A DNA stretch of 64,000 bases, taken from positions 1,922,001-1,986,000 of the forward strand of contig CP114117.1 of the NCBI GenBank assembly GCA_029959195.1, read 5' to 3'. This document shows, one piece after another, positions 1 to 11,684 of this stretch. The DNA comes from Dictyophora rubrovolvata. Lineage: Eukaryota; Basidiomycota; Agaricomycetes; Phallales; Phallaceae. Made by a program: the position numbers and the translations under genes. The first letter of the stretch is position 1; each line of letters begins with the position of its first letter. Below the pieces are notes generated by a model. That model was not told the origin of the DNA. It saw only the letters and a program-made list of their open reading frames with translations, and made no database searches.

Positions 1-2989
1 GTTGCGAACAAAGGTTCTTCGTCCATCATAAGTACTCGCGATCGTCGGGATAGCTGACGGCCCTCGTGTGAACGTGTGTTCACGGATTGTTTGGAACTCA
101 AAACAAATTGGAACCCTTGTGAAAGTCTAATTGCTGCTTGGCTTTTCATGACCGCCAGGGCAAAGCTATCTTTCGCTTCCTGCGGGGATAGCGACTTCCA
201 ATCTCCGGTTATTTTGATGCAAAACGATCCACTCATCGACGGAGGATCCACGACAATGTCGTACCAAAAGTATTCAAAAGCAGTATCAAGTTCCTTTTGC
301 GTAGGTAGATGCTCCACAGTGAGAGGTAGACATCCTGAAGTGATAAGGGACTTCCATTTAATCTGGTGATCGAAGCTAGGAGTTGCAAAGATATGCTGCC
401 ACCGCCGAGCTAGGGATGCTTGATTATATGAAACAAAGGTGATGGGACGGCTTGGGTTGGAGGGTGGCCTCGGAGGAGATGATGGAGCCAACATCATATT
501 CAAGTTCGACAATGTAGGCCGCCTTGGTGCCGGTAGAGAATCATGTTCTCTAGGTGAGTTCGCAAGTGGGGATACGCGGTGAAAGGGGGAACGGTTTATG
601 TTTAATAGACTAGTATCTTCAGAATTCCTGCTGGTACCTTTTCTCTGCTTGATGGTAACCGGTTTAGGGGGTACAGATACTTGTGTTGGCGGTGCAATTA
701 AAGGTTCGTAGGGAGGCTTTGCTTGGACAGTTTCTTTGGGTTCAGAAGGTTTACTTCTAGACATTGTCAATGAATGTGCTGGATTGGAAGATCTGAAGGG
801 ATTGAAGAGCCAGCCACTGGTAAACATCGAAACAATTGAGTTATTGTTTTCTATGCTTTTTGATTGAGTGGACATATTCGAATGTAAAGATGTGTGGGAA
901 GGTGAAATGTTGAGCGTTTTCAATTGTACTTCATCATGGTTATTTTTAATAGTTAATGACAATGCATCAGCCTCTTCTTGCAGTGCTGACGGCTTTGCTG
1001 AATTTTGACTTGCATCTTCTACAATTGGAGCAATTCGTGTAGATGCACTAGACGATAATGAATGGGGAAGACGTTCTCGGTTGAACCCAGCTTGAGTGAC
1101 AGTGGACGGAACTATTGTACCTGCGCTGCCTGAAGACGCACCGACAGAGCTACGAGCATCGGTGAAGTACAAACTATTCCTGCCGGAAGAAAATACATCC
1201 ATATCAAACAGATCAGCATCCATCTTCCGAGAATTTTGTACGTTCAAACCACCATGTTGCGCTGGACTAGTATCATCCAGGAAAGGTATTTCAATGGTGG
1301 AAAGAAGATCATGTTCTAATAGCCCTAGCATCTGGATTTCCTGCATCCTTGCTCGGGCAACGAATCTATCAGTTCTGAATGGTAAATCCATCTGATGATC
1401 CCAAAATGTTGTCGAGATCCAAAAAGGTTCCCACCAAAATTGGGTTTTCAAAATGCCCTCCTCATCCCCACCACCCCAAAGAGGATCCAAATCTCTACTC
1501 CCATTACTTCCTACCCTGCTATCCTTCTCACTTAAATGAGGTCGAAGCTCCGGGTGCTCTCCCTTGAAGCTGAAGATCGGTGTTCTGTGGAGAGGTTTCT
1601 TAGATAGACAAACAAGATCTATACCAAATCCTTGATCTAAGAGACGTAGTGTGGTGTACCGTAAAAGACGTTTAGAAACCGCAAAATGACCTGTTCCTGG
1701 GGTTATTATAATCGTCGACACGCCCGTTAACGAAAAAGAGCGATCGATATAATTTGTTTCACTGGGATTCAAAGAGAGATTAATGGCTTCCAGAATAGGG
1801 CCATCGTGTGCATAAGACAGCGAGCCAACGAGTCGAATTTCATTGGGCAAAGCATCAGCAGACTGAGGAGACCGAAGAGAGATCTTTGCCATTTGAAATG
1901 CACGGTGATAATGATGTGTTAGGAGGATGTCACGTTGAAATGCAAAGAACGAATCCTTTAAGCTAACAAGAGTCGGTCTCCAGTCTTGGATTGCTTCTAG
2001 GTCTGTAATAACCTTGTAGAAATCTTTATACCATTTGCCGTCGTCGTCTTGCCGCAAAGGTCCCGAGGCATATTCCACTTCTGTTTGATCGTAGTGAACA
2101 CGAGAAATGAGCACTATCGTGACAATGTGTTTTGCGCCAGCTTCTTTCCAGCGGAGAAACAGGACGGGAAGAAAAGAGTGTACGATTTTCTCGTAATAAC
2201 GCTCTCCGTCGCCAGCAAAGTCCCATAGTTCGCGGCATACTTGGATAAATATAGTCGTTTTCGCAGACAAAGATCGGAATATAGTTTTAGGAGACATTTC
2301 GGAATGTGCGGATTTGACCTATAGGGAACATCGTGATCACTAACAATAGGGTACTCACAAAAAGAGGATGTCAACCTTTGAGCCACGGGTGAATATGCTG
2401 CTGATCACACCAGCAGGGATGCCGAGCAAGTTAATTTCCTGACCCACATACATACATTGATCAGTCAGCATCGTAGACACACGCCACATGTCGCAGCGAC
2501 CGAGGTATTGGTCCTGAAAGGCAATCTCCACAAAATCAGCAGGATACTGTGATTTATCCACTTTTATTAGGGTAACTTCCTTATGATTGACAAACCCAAA
2601 TGAGTCTGCGATTTGTTTTGAAAGGGTAATCTTTTACCAAGTTAGGTTTCATCGGCTCTGAGGGACTTCGGGAATTGAAGACTCACTTGCCCAACAGTCT
2701 GTTTGGCTACTCCCGCATCACTTTGCACAGTGAATAAAAAGCCCGGGCGATCGGTCTGAGACGGGGTTATAACCTCAATCAAATCGCCCTCGGCGACACC
2801 AGGCCAACAATCATGGTTGAGTATGACAGGAAAAGCTGGTGCGTCGGAAACCCAAACGCTCACGGTTGTCGAGTCCCCAACACGCAGAGGTAAAGCGGGC
2901 GACCTAAATAGCGAAGTGCTTGATACCGTACTGGATCGCTTTCGTCCAAAAGGAGGATTTGATTCACCGCGAACATTGTGGCTCGTCAT
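1..2989 (-). CDS. IML1: Iml1/DEPDC5-like SEACIT (GATOR1) subunit, 3' end outside window
   Basis: Family role: Iml1 is the subunit of the SEACIT/GATOR1 complex that restrains TORC1 at the vacuole when amino acids are scarce, through the Gtr Rag GTPases. Seen: after about 30 residues of S/R-rich leader, the N-terminal domain has VILNHDCWPGVAEGDLIEV, like the DEPDC5 start. After an intron (2606-2686) comes VEIAFQDQYLGRCDMWR, the strongest family signature. After a second short intron near 2300-2365 comes FRSLSAKTTIFIQVCRELWD and then a long uninterrupted exon to base 1. That exon has the EAINLSLNP block, the FWWEPFWIS block, a low-complexity S/P-rich linker (about 1250-450) and the start of the next conserved domain. 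The DEP domain must lie beyond the window. The start at 2989 is the only Met upstream of the conserved domain. It is divergent from the acyltransferase, with 150 bp between start codons. Confidence 0.88.
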
Positions 2990-3139
2990 GGATTCAACGG
3001 CCAGCGCATTTAGCGTGTTCAGTGTGCACGCTGTTTACGTAAAGAGAAGCTATGAAGTCACTAATGCCATGGGCGCTTGTGAACTCCCTGCGGTGAGGTC
3101 TTTGCCTGTCCCGACCAGTATTCTACAGTTTGAAGGACC
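2990..3139. promoter_or_regulatory. Short divergent intergenic promoter, Iml1 / acyltransferase
   Basis: Only 150 bp separate the two start codons, so both promoters must lie here or overlap the 5' coding regions. I see no clear TATA box or repeat. Confidence 0.5.
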
Positions 3140-5954
3140 ATGTCAGCAACGAACGCTGGGCCTCATGCTGCAAACTCAAATCATGTCGTGACGAATGTCA
3201 CCTACGATGTAATGCTCACGTTTTGGAGGATAGTAACGAACATTTTCTTCAGAGAGATTCGACCCCGCGGGGCATACAACATCCCTCGAGAAGGCCCGGT
3301 GATTTTCGCTGTTGCCCCTCATCACAATCAAGTAAACAAACACAGGGGGTCACGCGAATTTACATGTTCTCACCTGTTTTATTAGTTTCTCGATCCTTTA
3401 TTGGTAATGTCTGAAGTTTACCGTGAAACACACCGTCGAATTCACAACCTGACTGCTGCAAAAAGTATGGAACGAAAAGCTATAGGAATGTTTGCTTCAC
3501 TCATGTCAAGCAGTAAATATTCTGTTATTAACAGCACGTCACATCGTTTCACTATCACTTCTTTTTCTTAGTCCCTGTCTCTCGTGCTCAAGATGCGGCT
3601 AGAAACGGAAGCGGCGAAGTTATCCTTTCGGAAGACGATCCTTTCCTTGTGAAAGGTTACAATACCAAGTTTCTTTCAGAACTGGGGCCAAAAATGCAGA
3701 TCGTGTTACCAAAATCTACTGGTTCAGCATTGGCCACAGTCGTTGAAGTTCTATCAGATACCGAATTACGTATAAAAAAGGATTTTGCTTCAGAGGGTAG
3801 CAAAGGTTCCACTCGAATAAAGGAGCAATTCCAGGAAGTTCAACGAACAGGAAAGCATGGCTTTTCCTATAAGGTCCTTCCGTTCGTGGACCAACGAGAT
3901 ATGTATGCTCAAGTCTTCCAATGCTTGAAAGAGGGTGGTTGCATTGGTATATTTCCTGAAGGTACCAAATTTGAACTCGCTTCATTTGCTAGAATATGAT
4001 TGGTTTTAAGGTGGTAGTCATGATCGTACCGACCTGCTTCCATTGAAAGCTGGTGTAGCCCTAATGGCTCTCGGTGCTATGGAGCACATTCCCGGTTTAA
4101 AAGTCCGTATAGTACCTGTTGGTCTATCCTATTTCCACCCCCACCGATTTCGATCGCGCGCCGTTGTAGAATTTGGCACTGCACTTGATATTCCTGAAGA
4201 ATTGGTAGATCAGTTTCGCTTGGGCGGGGATGAAAAGCGTAAATCTGCTGGGAAACTACTGGATATGATTTATGATGCCTTGAAGACCGTAACGATACGA
4301 GCCCCTGATTACGAAACTTTGATGGTATTATGACTTTTTTCTGCGAGAGAAAAGTCCTTGGCTAATTGCGTTCAGGTTATCCAAGCGGCTCGGAGGCTAT
4401 ACAAAACACCTGGCCAACATCTTACGTTAGGCCAAGTGGTTGATCTAAACAAGAGATTCATTGAAGGTTACATGCACTTTCAGCACGAGCCGAAAGTTCA
4501 ACAGCTGCGAAAAAATGTTTTAAAATACAATAGACGCGTTAGGGATCTTGGTTTGCGTGATCATCAAGTAAGTATTATTCACCGAACACTTGAAGCGTTT
4601 ATCAGGTGATGCACCTTGTACCTTTATAGGTTCCGAGGGCAAAGCGTGCTGGGTGGAAAACAGTAGGGTTACTTCTTTACCGAATAATACTCCTTTTTAT
4701 ATGGACGATCTTGGCCCTTCCAGGCATGGTGCTAAATGGTCCTATATTTCTTCTTGCATCCATAATATCTCGCAAGAAGGCTAAAGGTCAAGGTTCTAGT
4801 GGCTGATTCACCTTAAAAAATACTCAAACTAATCTACAGAGGCTCTGGCTGCTTCCACTGTAAAAATAGCTGGAAGAGATGTTTTGGCCACTTGGAAGGT
4901 CCTCATCTCTTTAGGAGTCACCCCTCTCTTATATGCATTCTATGCTGCTTTGGCAACATTTGTTGCGATACAAGCGAACATGCCTTTTCGGTGGAAAATT
5001 TGGACCCCATTCATAATAGCAGCAGCTTTACCATGCATTGCATTTGCGGCGTTAAAATTCGGAGAAGCTGGCATGGACGTTCTAAAGTACGTTCCATAAT
5101 TATCGCCATTCGAATGGCACCTAAAGTTACAGGTAGATCCCTCCGACCATTAGTTGTATCCCTATTTCCAGGTCAACAACGCCTGCTTAACCAATTGAAA
5201 CAGCAGAGAGCTGCCCTCGCTAATGAGCTAACCGATGTTATAAATGAATTTGGACCTAAGTTGTACGAGGATTTCGATCAAGTTCGTATTCAGTCTCTTG
5301 CGGTTTGATACCCACTGCTAAGATTTTTACTAGTTCCGTATCTTAGTCCCTTCAGCAACAGCACCACCTTCGGGCGGCTCACAGGGCCTTTGGAGACGGA
5401 AGACGGCTACCGGGGCTGTTGATGCTCAAGGATTAGGTTTCTCTCATCCTATGACCTGGTTAGACGAAAGACTATTCGGGTGGAGCCGTAGTACACGTCG
5501 TGGGACAAGCGCATGGGGTGGCGGCACCCCTATGACAGAGCTGAGTCGCGCTGCTACGCCCGATGCGTCCGACTCGGAGGAAGGAGATTATGAACACGTC
5601 ATTTCGTATCTGGGATCGTATACAGGGGATAATGCATCTTACAGAACACGATCGAGAAGTCTTAAAGGATCATATGCGGATTTACATTTGCTGAAAACGA
5701 AAGATTCGGTTGGGAATAGTGCCGACTCGACGAAACCAGAGCTCAAGAACGCCAATAGTCCCGCGCTTCGGTTCCGGGCTACGGGGAACGATCTAGGCTC
5801 TGATCCATTTCAAAATGGGCATCGAGAAGCCCCTAGGGCACGCAAATCCTCCCTGACGGACCGTGTTCCGGTAGAAAAGATTGGGAACTTGACATCTACT
5901 GATAGCTTTCAAACTTCCACGAGTATATTGAACAAAGAAATTAAAAAAGATTGA
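3140..5954 (+). CDS. Glycerol-3-phosphate / DHAP sn-1 acyltransferase, Sct1/Gpt2 family
   Basis: Known role: ER-membrane enzyme that acylates glycerol-3-phosphate (or DHAP) at sn-1, the first step of glycerolipid synthesis. Seen: the acyltransferase motif HHNQFLDP (an H-x4-D box) is split by the first intron, which ends just before the bases for FLDP near 3391. The IFPEGGSHD motif is split by an intron at about 3962-4011, and KVRIVPVGLSYF follows. Near residues 400-520 are hydrophobic segments (WTILALPGMVLNGPIFLL; LISLGVTPLLYAFYAALATF), as expected for the family's membrane region. The C-terminus is long, polar and S/R-rich (5451-5954), where yeast Sct1/Gpt2 are phosphorylated; regulation here is inferred. 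At least six short introns; about 730 residues, usual for the family. It converges with MAP1, the stops lying 92 bp apart. Which yeast paralogue it matches cannot be told. Confidence 0.88.
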
Positions 5955-6046
5955 AAGACCAGGTTAACTTTTTCTTTCACTGGGTAGCGTGTCAGAATAC
6001 ATCAATTGATTTTCCTTCGTCGCAATATCACCATTCTTGATTTAAT

Positions 6047-7859
6047 TTAGTCAAGCTCCCAGTAATCTTTACGTGAACCGGCTGTTAAATTTTCGACACC
6101 GGTTTCGGTTACCCTAAAACAATCTCAACACCAACCCAATTTTATTAAAATAGTTCATACATACAAAAGAGTGTCTTCGAATTGAGCACTAGGCCCCCCG
6201 TCAACCGTGGTTGCTGTCCAATTGTCCGGCCAGTGTTCATCTTGCCACTTGCGTCCCAAATTAACCATCTTTGAAAACAAAAGGTTAGCCATACGATCTA
6301 TGTATGTGTACAAAATGTCATACCGGTTCAATAGTAAATACCTGACGGTTATAAATTTAACGATAGGAACAATTGTGTTATTTAAGTTTCATACCATTCC
6401 AGCTTTCATAGTGCCCACAGCTTTGTTCTTGGCATAATGAGGAATATTAGGCGCAGGATGAAAAAGCTGGTTGATACCATGACCCGTGTATGTTCGAACA
6501 ACGGAACAATCGTTAGCGATAGCAATAGGTTCGCTATAGTCTTGATTACGTAGGGAAGGATAGGAGCAACCAAACAACATACATAACTTTGCCTAAATCA
6601 CGAAATAGCGTTCCCGGTTTACAAAGCTTGATAGCCTCGTCAAGACATTTCCGCGTCGTTTTAATTAATTTAGCCTTTTCTTCGGAAATTTTGCCTACAG
6701 GATATGTTTCGTTTACGTCGCCGTGGAAGCCTGTGGTGATAGATGGATAAAAAAAATGAAAGAGAATACATGCGCTAGCTTACCATCGTAATAGAGACTA
6801 ACGTCTGCACATAATTAATGAGTAAACCAGACTGATAAGCAGCTCGAATTACCTAAATTTACGATATCCCCTTCTTTGAGCTTCCGTTGGTCAGGGATAC
6901 CATGGCATATCACTTCATTAACTGATCTATATCATACATTAAGGGGTTTGAAATGTTTGGGCAGATGCAAAAAACCTACGTGCAGAGTGATTTAGGGAAA
7001 TTACGATAGTTGAGAGGAGACGGGTATGCACCACGTTTAATGGTCTCTTCATGTACAATTGAATCGATGAAATCCGTTGTGACACCTGGTTTGACGTGCT
7101 CGGCAGCAATATCCAAAACTTCCCGAGCCAGCTATTCATAAAGTCAAATCTGTATGCGATCTTTTAATGAATCGGAAGATTGATCATACTTTACAAACGA
7201 TTCGTGATTTTTCTTGTTCTTCTTTGGTCAATATCCGCGGAGGCTGTCCAGAAGCTGCTCTTTCCGACCTGGGTATACCTGCACGGCAAGTGTCAAATTT
7301 GGCCATATTAAAACATAACAGCTTTTATACCATCATCTGCATAGTCTGGTCGGGGAATCTCAGGAGGTACGATGCGAGGGGCTGAGAGGGGATAGACAGG
7401 TCGGATCTCTCCAGTATAGGGGAAGGAGGGGAATGGATCGTAAGTTCCTAATAAGCAATAGATAAGGGTTCTTTTCGAGTGTGCACGTTGTGTGAAAAAG
7501 AAAAACCTTGAGGTCGAGCAGAATCTCGTTGCACAAAGTCGTGTATGAACTTGTGCTTTTTCTGAAAGCAAACCAGTCTCGTTCAGGAATGAACCCTGTC
7601 GAAATATATAGAATTCGTACCCCTGAAAATATTTAGTGTGGGACAGCCAATGAAGTACAAAGAACCGACAGTCAGCTTTGAAACACTCTTGGTTGCAAAA
7701 AAATGATCCTTGGATGCCTAGTCTAGAAACCGTAAATGTCAGGAGAACATCCTTGGCAAAATTATATGGTGGTCTTTACTTATTGCATGTAGGACATTCT
7801 AAACGAGATGGTGGGTTCCCACTTATACAATGTTCGCTCTGGCAAGTTATGACCATCAT
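6047..7859 (-). CDS. MAP1: Methionine aminopeptidase 1
   Basis: Removes the initiator Met from nascent proteins in the cytosol; ribosome-associated, dinuclear metal enzyme. Seen in order: an N-terminal zinc-finger region with [23 protein letters not shown] and NQECF split over two exons; then the linker [12 protein letters not shown] and [10 protein letters not shown]; then the pita-bread catalytic domain with [26 protein letters not shown], the metal ligands in [19 protein letters not shown], the His in [20 protein letters not shown] and the Glu in a VFTIEPM-type block. The last coding exon needs an intron (about 6098-6148) that joins DTLL to [10 protein letters not shown] and ends WELD-stop at 6047. 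Without it the frame closes too early, at 6155. The join of the zinc-finger exon near 7600-7650 is the least certain. Seven or more introns. Start at 7859 is the Met just upstream of the first zinc-binding Cys. Confidence 0.9.
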
Positions 7860-8557
7860 GTAGTGGAAGAGTGCTGACGTAACTCGGCCTTCAGACTTTT
7901 AGGGCAGCTTAGTCATTTTAGGGTTTAGTAAATCACGTAATCTAGAATTGCCAGTGCCAGTGCGCTCTAGTGCGCCGCAGCCTATTGGCTAGCAGTCTGA
8001 TATGTTGACCCAGCTAGTGTTAGTTTTGCTGGGTCTTTTTCGGAGCTATAGAACTGACAGCCAAGATACAGGAATATCTAAAACCCCAGGAAGATTTGGT
8101 AAGACCATGTACTTCTTGCGTGCTTTGAACGTGATTGGGCTCAGGGCCTCAAAATCTTGTTCAGAAAATTAATTAATAATGTAGATCAATTTCCCGGAGA
8201 ATTGAGTCCGAACACTCACCAAAACTAGGATATTGTCTTGAACCCGATCGGCGCTGAGACTCGCTGAGGCAATTGCAAAGTCTTTCGTTTCGCACGGTAT
8301 AGCACGCAATCTCCTGTGCCCAATGCGTCATATCCCATCTCAGGCACCATTTTGCCTTATATTTTAGTGCAACGCCAGATAGTTGACATCCCAATTCAGT
8401 CGTATCGCATCACATTTGGCAGAAATTGTATGCTTTGCGTAGCTAATCAGAACTAAGGCCCTCCCGGTAGTTCCTGGATTCGACGCAGCATCACTGTTCT
8501 CCATTTCACTGGATTTAATTTCCCAATCACGAAGTATATATACGATCACCTTTTGAA
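7860..8557. other. Intergenic 698 bp, MAP1 / sulfate permease; contains a hairpin
   Basis: Holds the divergent promoters of MAP1 and the sulfate permease. Short open frames on the minus strand (8173-8394, 8364-8549) resemble nothing I know and I do not call them. The only structure that stands out is a perfect 8-bp stem (GACCCAGC/GCTGGGTC) at 8007-8035, followed directly by a run of five T. Confidence 0.5.
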
Positions 8558-11380
8558 ATGGATTCCCCCCGTCCGCCCTCTGTCGATATGGATCGTGCCG
8601 CTTTGAAGGACAGGCTCAAAGAGACTGGCAAGAAAGCGATTAACTATTCGGACTCTCATCCGTACATAAACACCGTCTCTTCCAAAGACTGGCTAGTCAA
8701 TCTTCTCCCCAACCCCAAACAACAGGTCCGTTTCAATTAAATAAAATCATTTCTCCCTCTCATGTTGCTCAATCATACATATATTAGATAGTTGACTATT
8801 TCAAAAGTCTTTTCCCTATTCTCCAATGGATTGGTCGGTATAGTAAGCAGCCAGTTTACTGTTCTCGCTATCGTATCCTTCGATTGACCGCATTCACATA
8901 GATTTAGGTTGGGCGACCGGCGACCTTATTGCTGGTATTACCGTCGGTCTTGTCCTTGTACCCCAGAGCATGTCATACGCCAGAATAGCGAATCTTGCGC
9001 CCCAATTCGGACTTTATTCATCTTTCGTCGGCGTCTTCATCTACTGTGTTAGTATCTCACCTGTTCATTACAACGAACGCTCCTAATTTTTTTTTTACTT
9101 TGTTGTCTTCGACCCAATATAGTTTTTTGCTACCTCTAAAGATGTGTCTATAGGTCCCGTCGCCGTCATGTCCTTGGAAACTGGTCAAATCATCGCCCGC
9201 GTCATGCACGCACATCCTGGTGTTTGGGACGCCCCAACAATCGCAACAACCTTGGCGTTCTTATGTGGTGTTATCGTTCTTGGTCTAGGTCTTTTGCGTT
9301 TAGGATGGCTGGTGGAGTTCATTCCCGCACCAGCTGTTAGTGGCTTTATGACTGGTTCAGCCTTAAACATCGCTGTTGGCCAAGTCCCAGGTTTGTTCGG
9401 AATTGCAAACCGCCTTAAGTGAGCTATATTCTTTTTTCGGTGTCAGCTGACCCCTTAAGAATTTGTTCTTACACGTTTCGAAAGCACCCGAGCTGCTACC
9501 TACCACGTTGTCATTAACATCTTCAGGAATCTCCACTTGTCTACTCTCGACGCAGCTTTTGGCGTCGTTGGGCTGTTTAGTAAGTGGACAATTGTCGTGA
9601 GCTTGACTTTGGAGTTCATGTCGTTAGGTCTTTATGCCATTAAATGGACCTTCCGGTATCTCACCAAGCGATATCCCCGTTATGAAAGAGTCTTTTTCTT
9701 CATCTCGGTTCTGCGGAACGCCTTCGTTATGGTAGTTTTGACTATTGCAGCTTGGTTGTATAGTCGACACCGTAAAAACAGCAAGGGGGTCTACCCTATA
9801 TCTCTTTTATTGACCGTTCCAAGAGGTTTCCAAGTATGGTCGTCCCTCTAACTGTCTTACCTTCTTATTAACATTTCTCCGATAGAACGTACAACTTTTC
9901 CATGTAGATCCCAAACTCGTAAGAGCTTTAGGTCCTGATATATTTGTGGCAACCATTATTCTCTTGTTGGAGCATATTTCCATCGCCAAGTGTGCGTACT
10001 CATACATCAAATTAATCCAAGATTTTTATCTAATCCTGTTTCCAGCATTTGGCCGCGTAAATGGCTATAGAATAAACCCTGGACAAGAATTAATTGCTAT
10101 TGGCGTGACGAATACCGTCGGGACCGTATTTCATGCATATCCCGCGACAGGTTCGTTCTCTCGCTCGGCACTCAAAGCAAAGTCTGGCGTTCGTACACCT
10201 CTCGCTGGCTTGTTCACTGGTCTCGTTGTGATTGTGGCTCTATATGGACTTACCAGCGCATTTTTCTGGATTCCCAATGCAGGTTAGTATCAATTTCACA
10301 GCACTAAGTCGTCATAATTATTAACATTAACGTGTTTTTCTAGGGCTCAGTGCACTAATTATTCATGCTGTTGCCGACCTCGTCGCTTCTCCTGCTCAGT
10401 CCTACTCGTTCTGGCGAGTTAGTCCGTTAGAGTTCATTATATTCCTTGCCGCGGTCATAGTTACGGTTTTCTCGACAATCGAGATCGGTATCTATACTAG
10501 TATTGGAGCGAGCATTGTTTTATTACTAGTCCGAATTGCCAAACCACGAGGAACTTTCTTGGGTCGCGTGACGCTCCAAACCGGACAGGATGGACGCACT
10601 CGAGATGTTTATACTCCGTTCGATACACCATCAGGAAAAGGAAGACGCCAAGGAGTTATTAATCCGGATATCAAAGTTCAACCACCAAGTCCAGGCATAG
10701 TTATCTATCGTTTCGAAGAATCTTTCGTATATCCAAATTCCAGCCACGTTACAACGGCCCTCGCGGAATACATCAAGAAGACTACAAGAAGAGGTGGCTT
10801 TAGCGGCCCAGTTTCCGCAGCGGACCGTCCGTGGAACGATCCCGGGCCTGGACCCAATAGCACCGAAGACGTAAATGAGAGTCGCAAAGCAGTCATTAAA
10901 GCCGTAGTTCTTGATATGTCTGCCGTTGGGCATCTTGACACTACTTCTGTACAAAATCTTATTGACACACGGTAGGCTGATTCCTCTTCTGTATTTTAAT
11001 GAGCCTGATTGAACCACTTTTGTAGGAAAGAGATTGAGAGATGGGCTGACGGGCCTGTGGAATTCCACTTTGCTAATATTCTCTCACCCTGGATACGACG
11101 TGCTTTGGTTGCTGGTGGTTTTGGAATGGCAACATCAGATAGGATTGTTCCGGCAGAGGTTGCACCGGTATTCACGCACCATCTCTCTTCAACGAAAGGG
11201 GTGTTTGACAATTTCACGACCAACTCGGATACAGAAGCCAATTTCTCACACAAAGATATCAACGATGGAGTGTCGACAGAAGAGCGTGTCGAGCCTGTAC
11301 TAAGTACGGAGACGCCATTCTTCCACTTTGACCTAGACAGTGCTGTTCGGAGTGCTGAGCAAGCGCTGAACAAGTCTTGA
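8558..11380 (+). CDS. Sulfate permease, SulP/SLC26 family (SUL1/SUL2-like) with STAS domain
   Basis: Plasma-membrane sulfate uptake by proton symport, feeding sulfur amino-acid synthesis. Seen: cytosolic N-terminus of about 70 residues; the SulP signature GDLIAGITVGLVLVPQSMSY; repeated hydrophobic segments (FLCGVIVLGLGLLRLGWLVE; IFVATIILLLEHISIAKSFG); FHAYPATGSFSRSALKAKSG, conserved in fungal sulfate permeases; then the C-terminal STAS domain with VIYRFEESFVYPNS and VVLDMSAVGHLDTTSVQNL. Introns interrupt the membrane domain several times, for example just after the NPKQQ codons near 8725 and at about 10284-10343. About 760 residues, near the family norm. The start at 8558 is the first Met and fits the usual short N-terminal tail. 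Sulfur-responsive sites were not identified in the promoter. Confidence 0.92.
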
Positions 11381-11684
11381 TTGGAATATGTACGATATGA
11401 TATTAGTATAATGTAATGTTTACAGGCACTGTTATGTCAGGACTATTAACACTGTAATTAAGACTAACATGAGACTTGGAACAGTCACTGAGTACTGATG
11501 CTTGGTCAATGCAGCCAATAGGGTGACATTATGTGAGCACAAGATCAATCGTGAGAAGAGTGACCGGCTGTTGCGGTGTCGCAGTAGAGCAGCACTGGCC
11601 TGCATGCAGGTTACCCTCAGTCTTCAAATTCGTTTTGCGTTATCCTCCGTATTGACAGGTTAATAGCCACTCGCCATCGCCAAG
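11381..11684. other. Intergenic 304 bp
   Basis: Sulfate permease 3' UTR and promoter of the next gene. No gene, repeat or clear motif seen. Confidence 0.5.

Noticed and set aside
8173-8549. Two overlapping minus-strand frames between MAP1 and the sulfate permease
   Set aside because: Short, no recognisable motif, and no in-phase splice between them that I could find.
10631-11068. 145-codon minus-strand frame opposite the sulfate permease STAS region
   Set aside because: Shadow of a well-supported coding exon.
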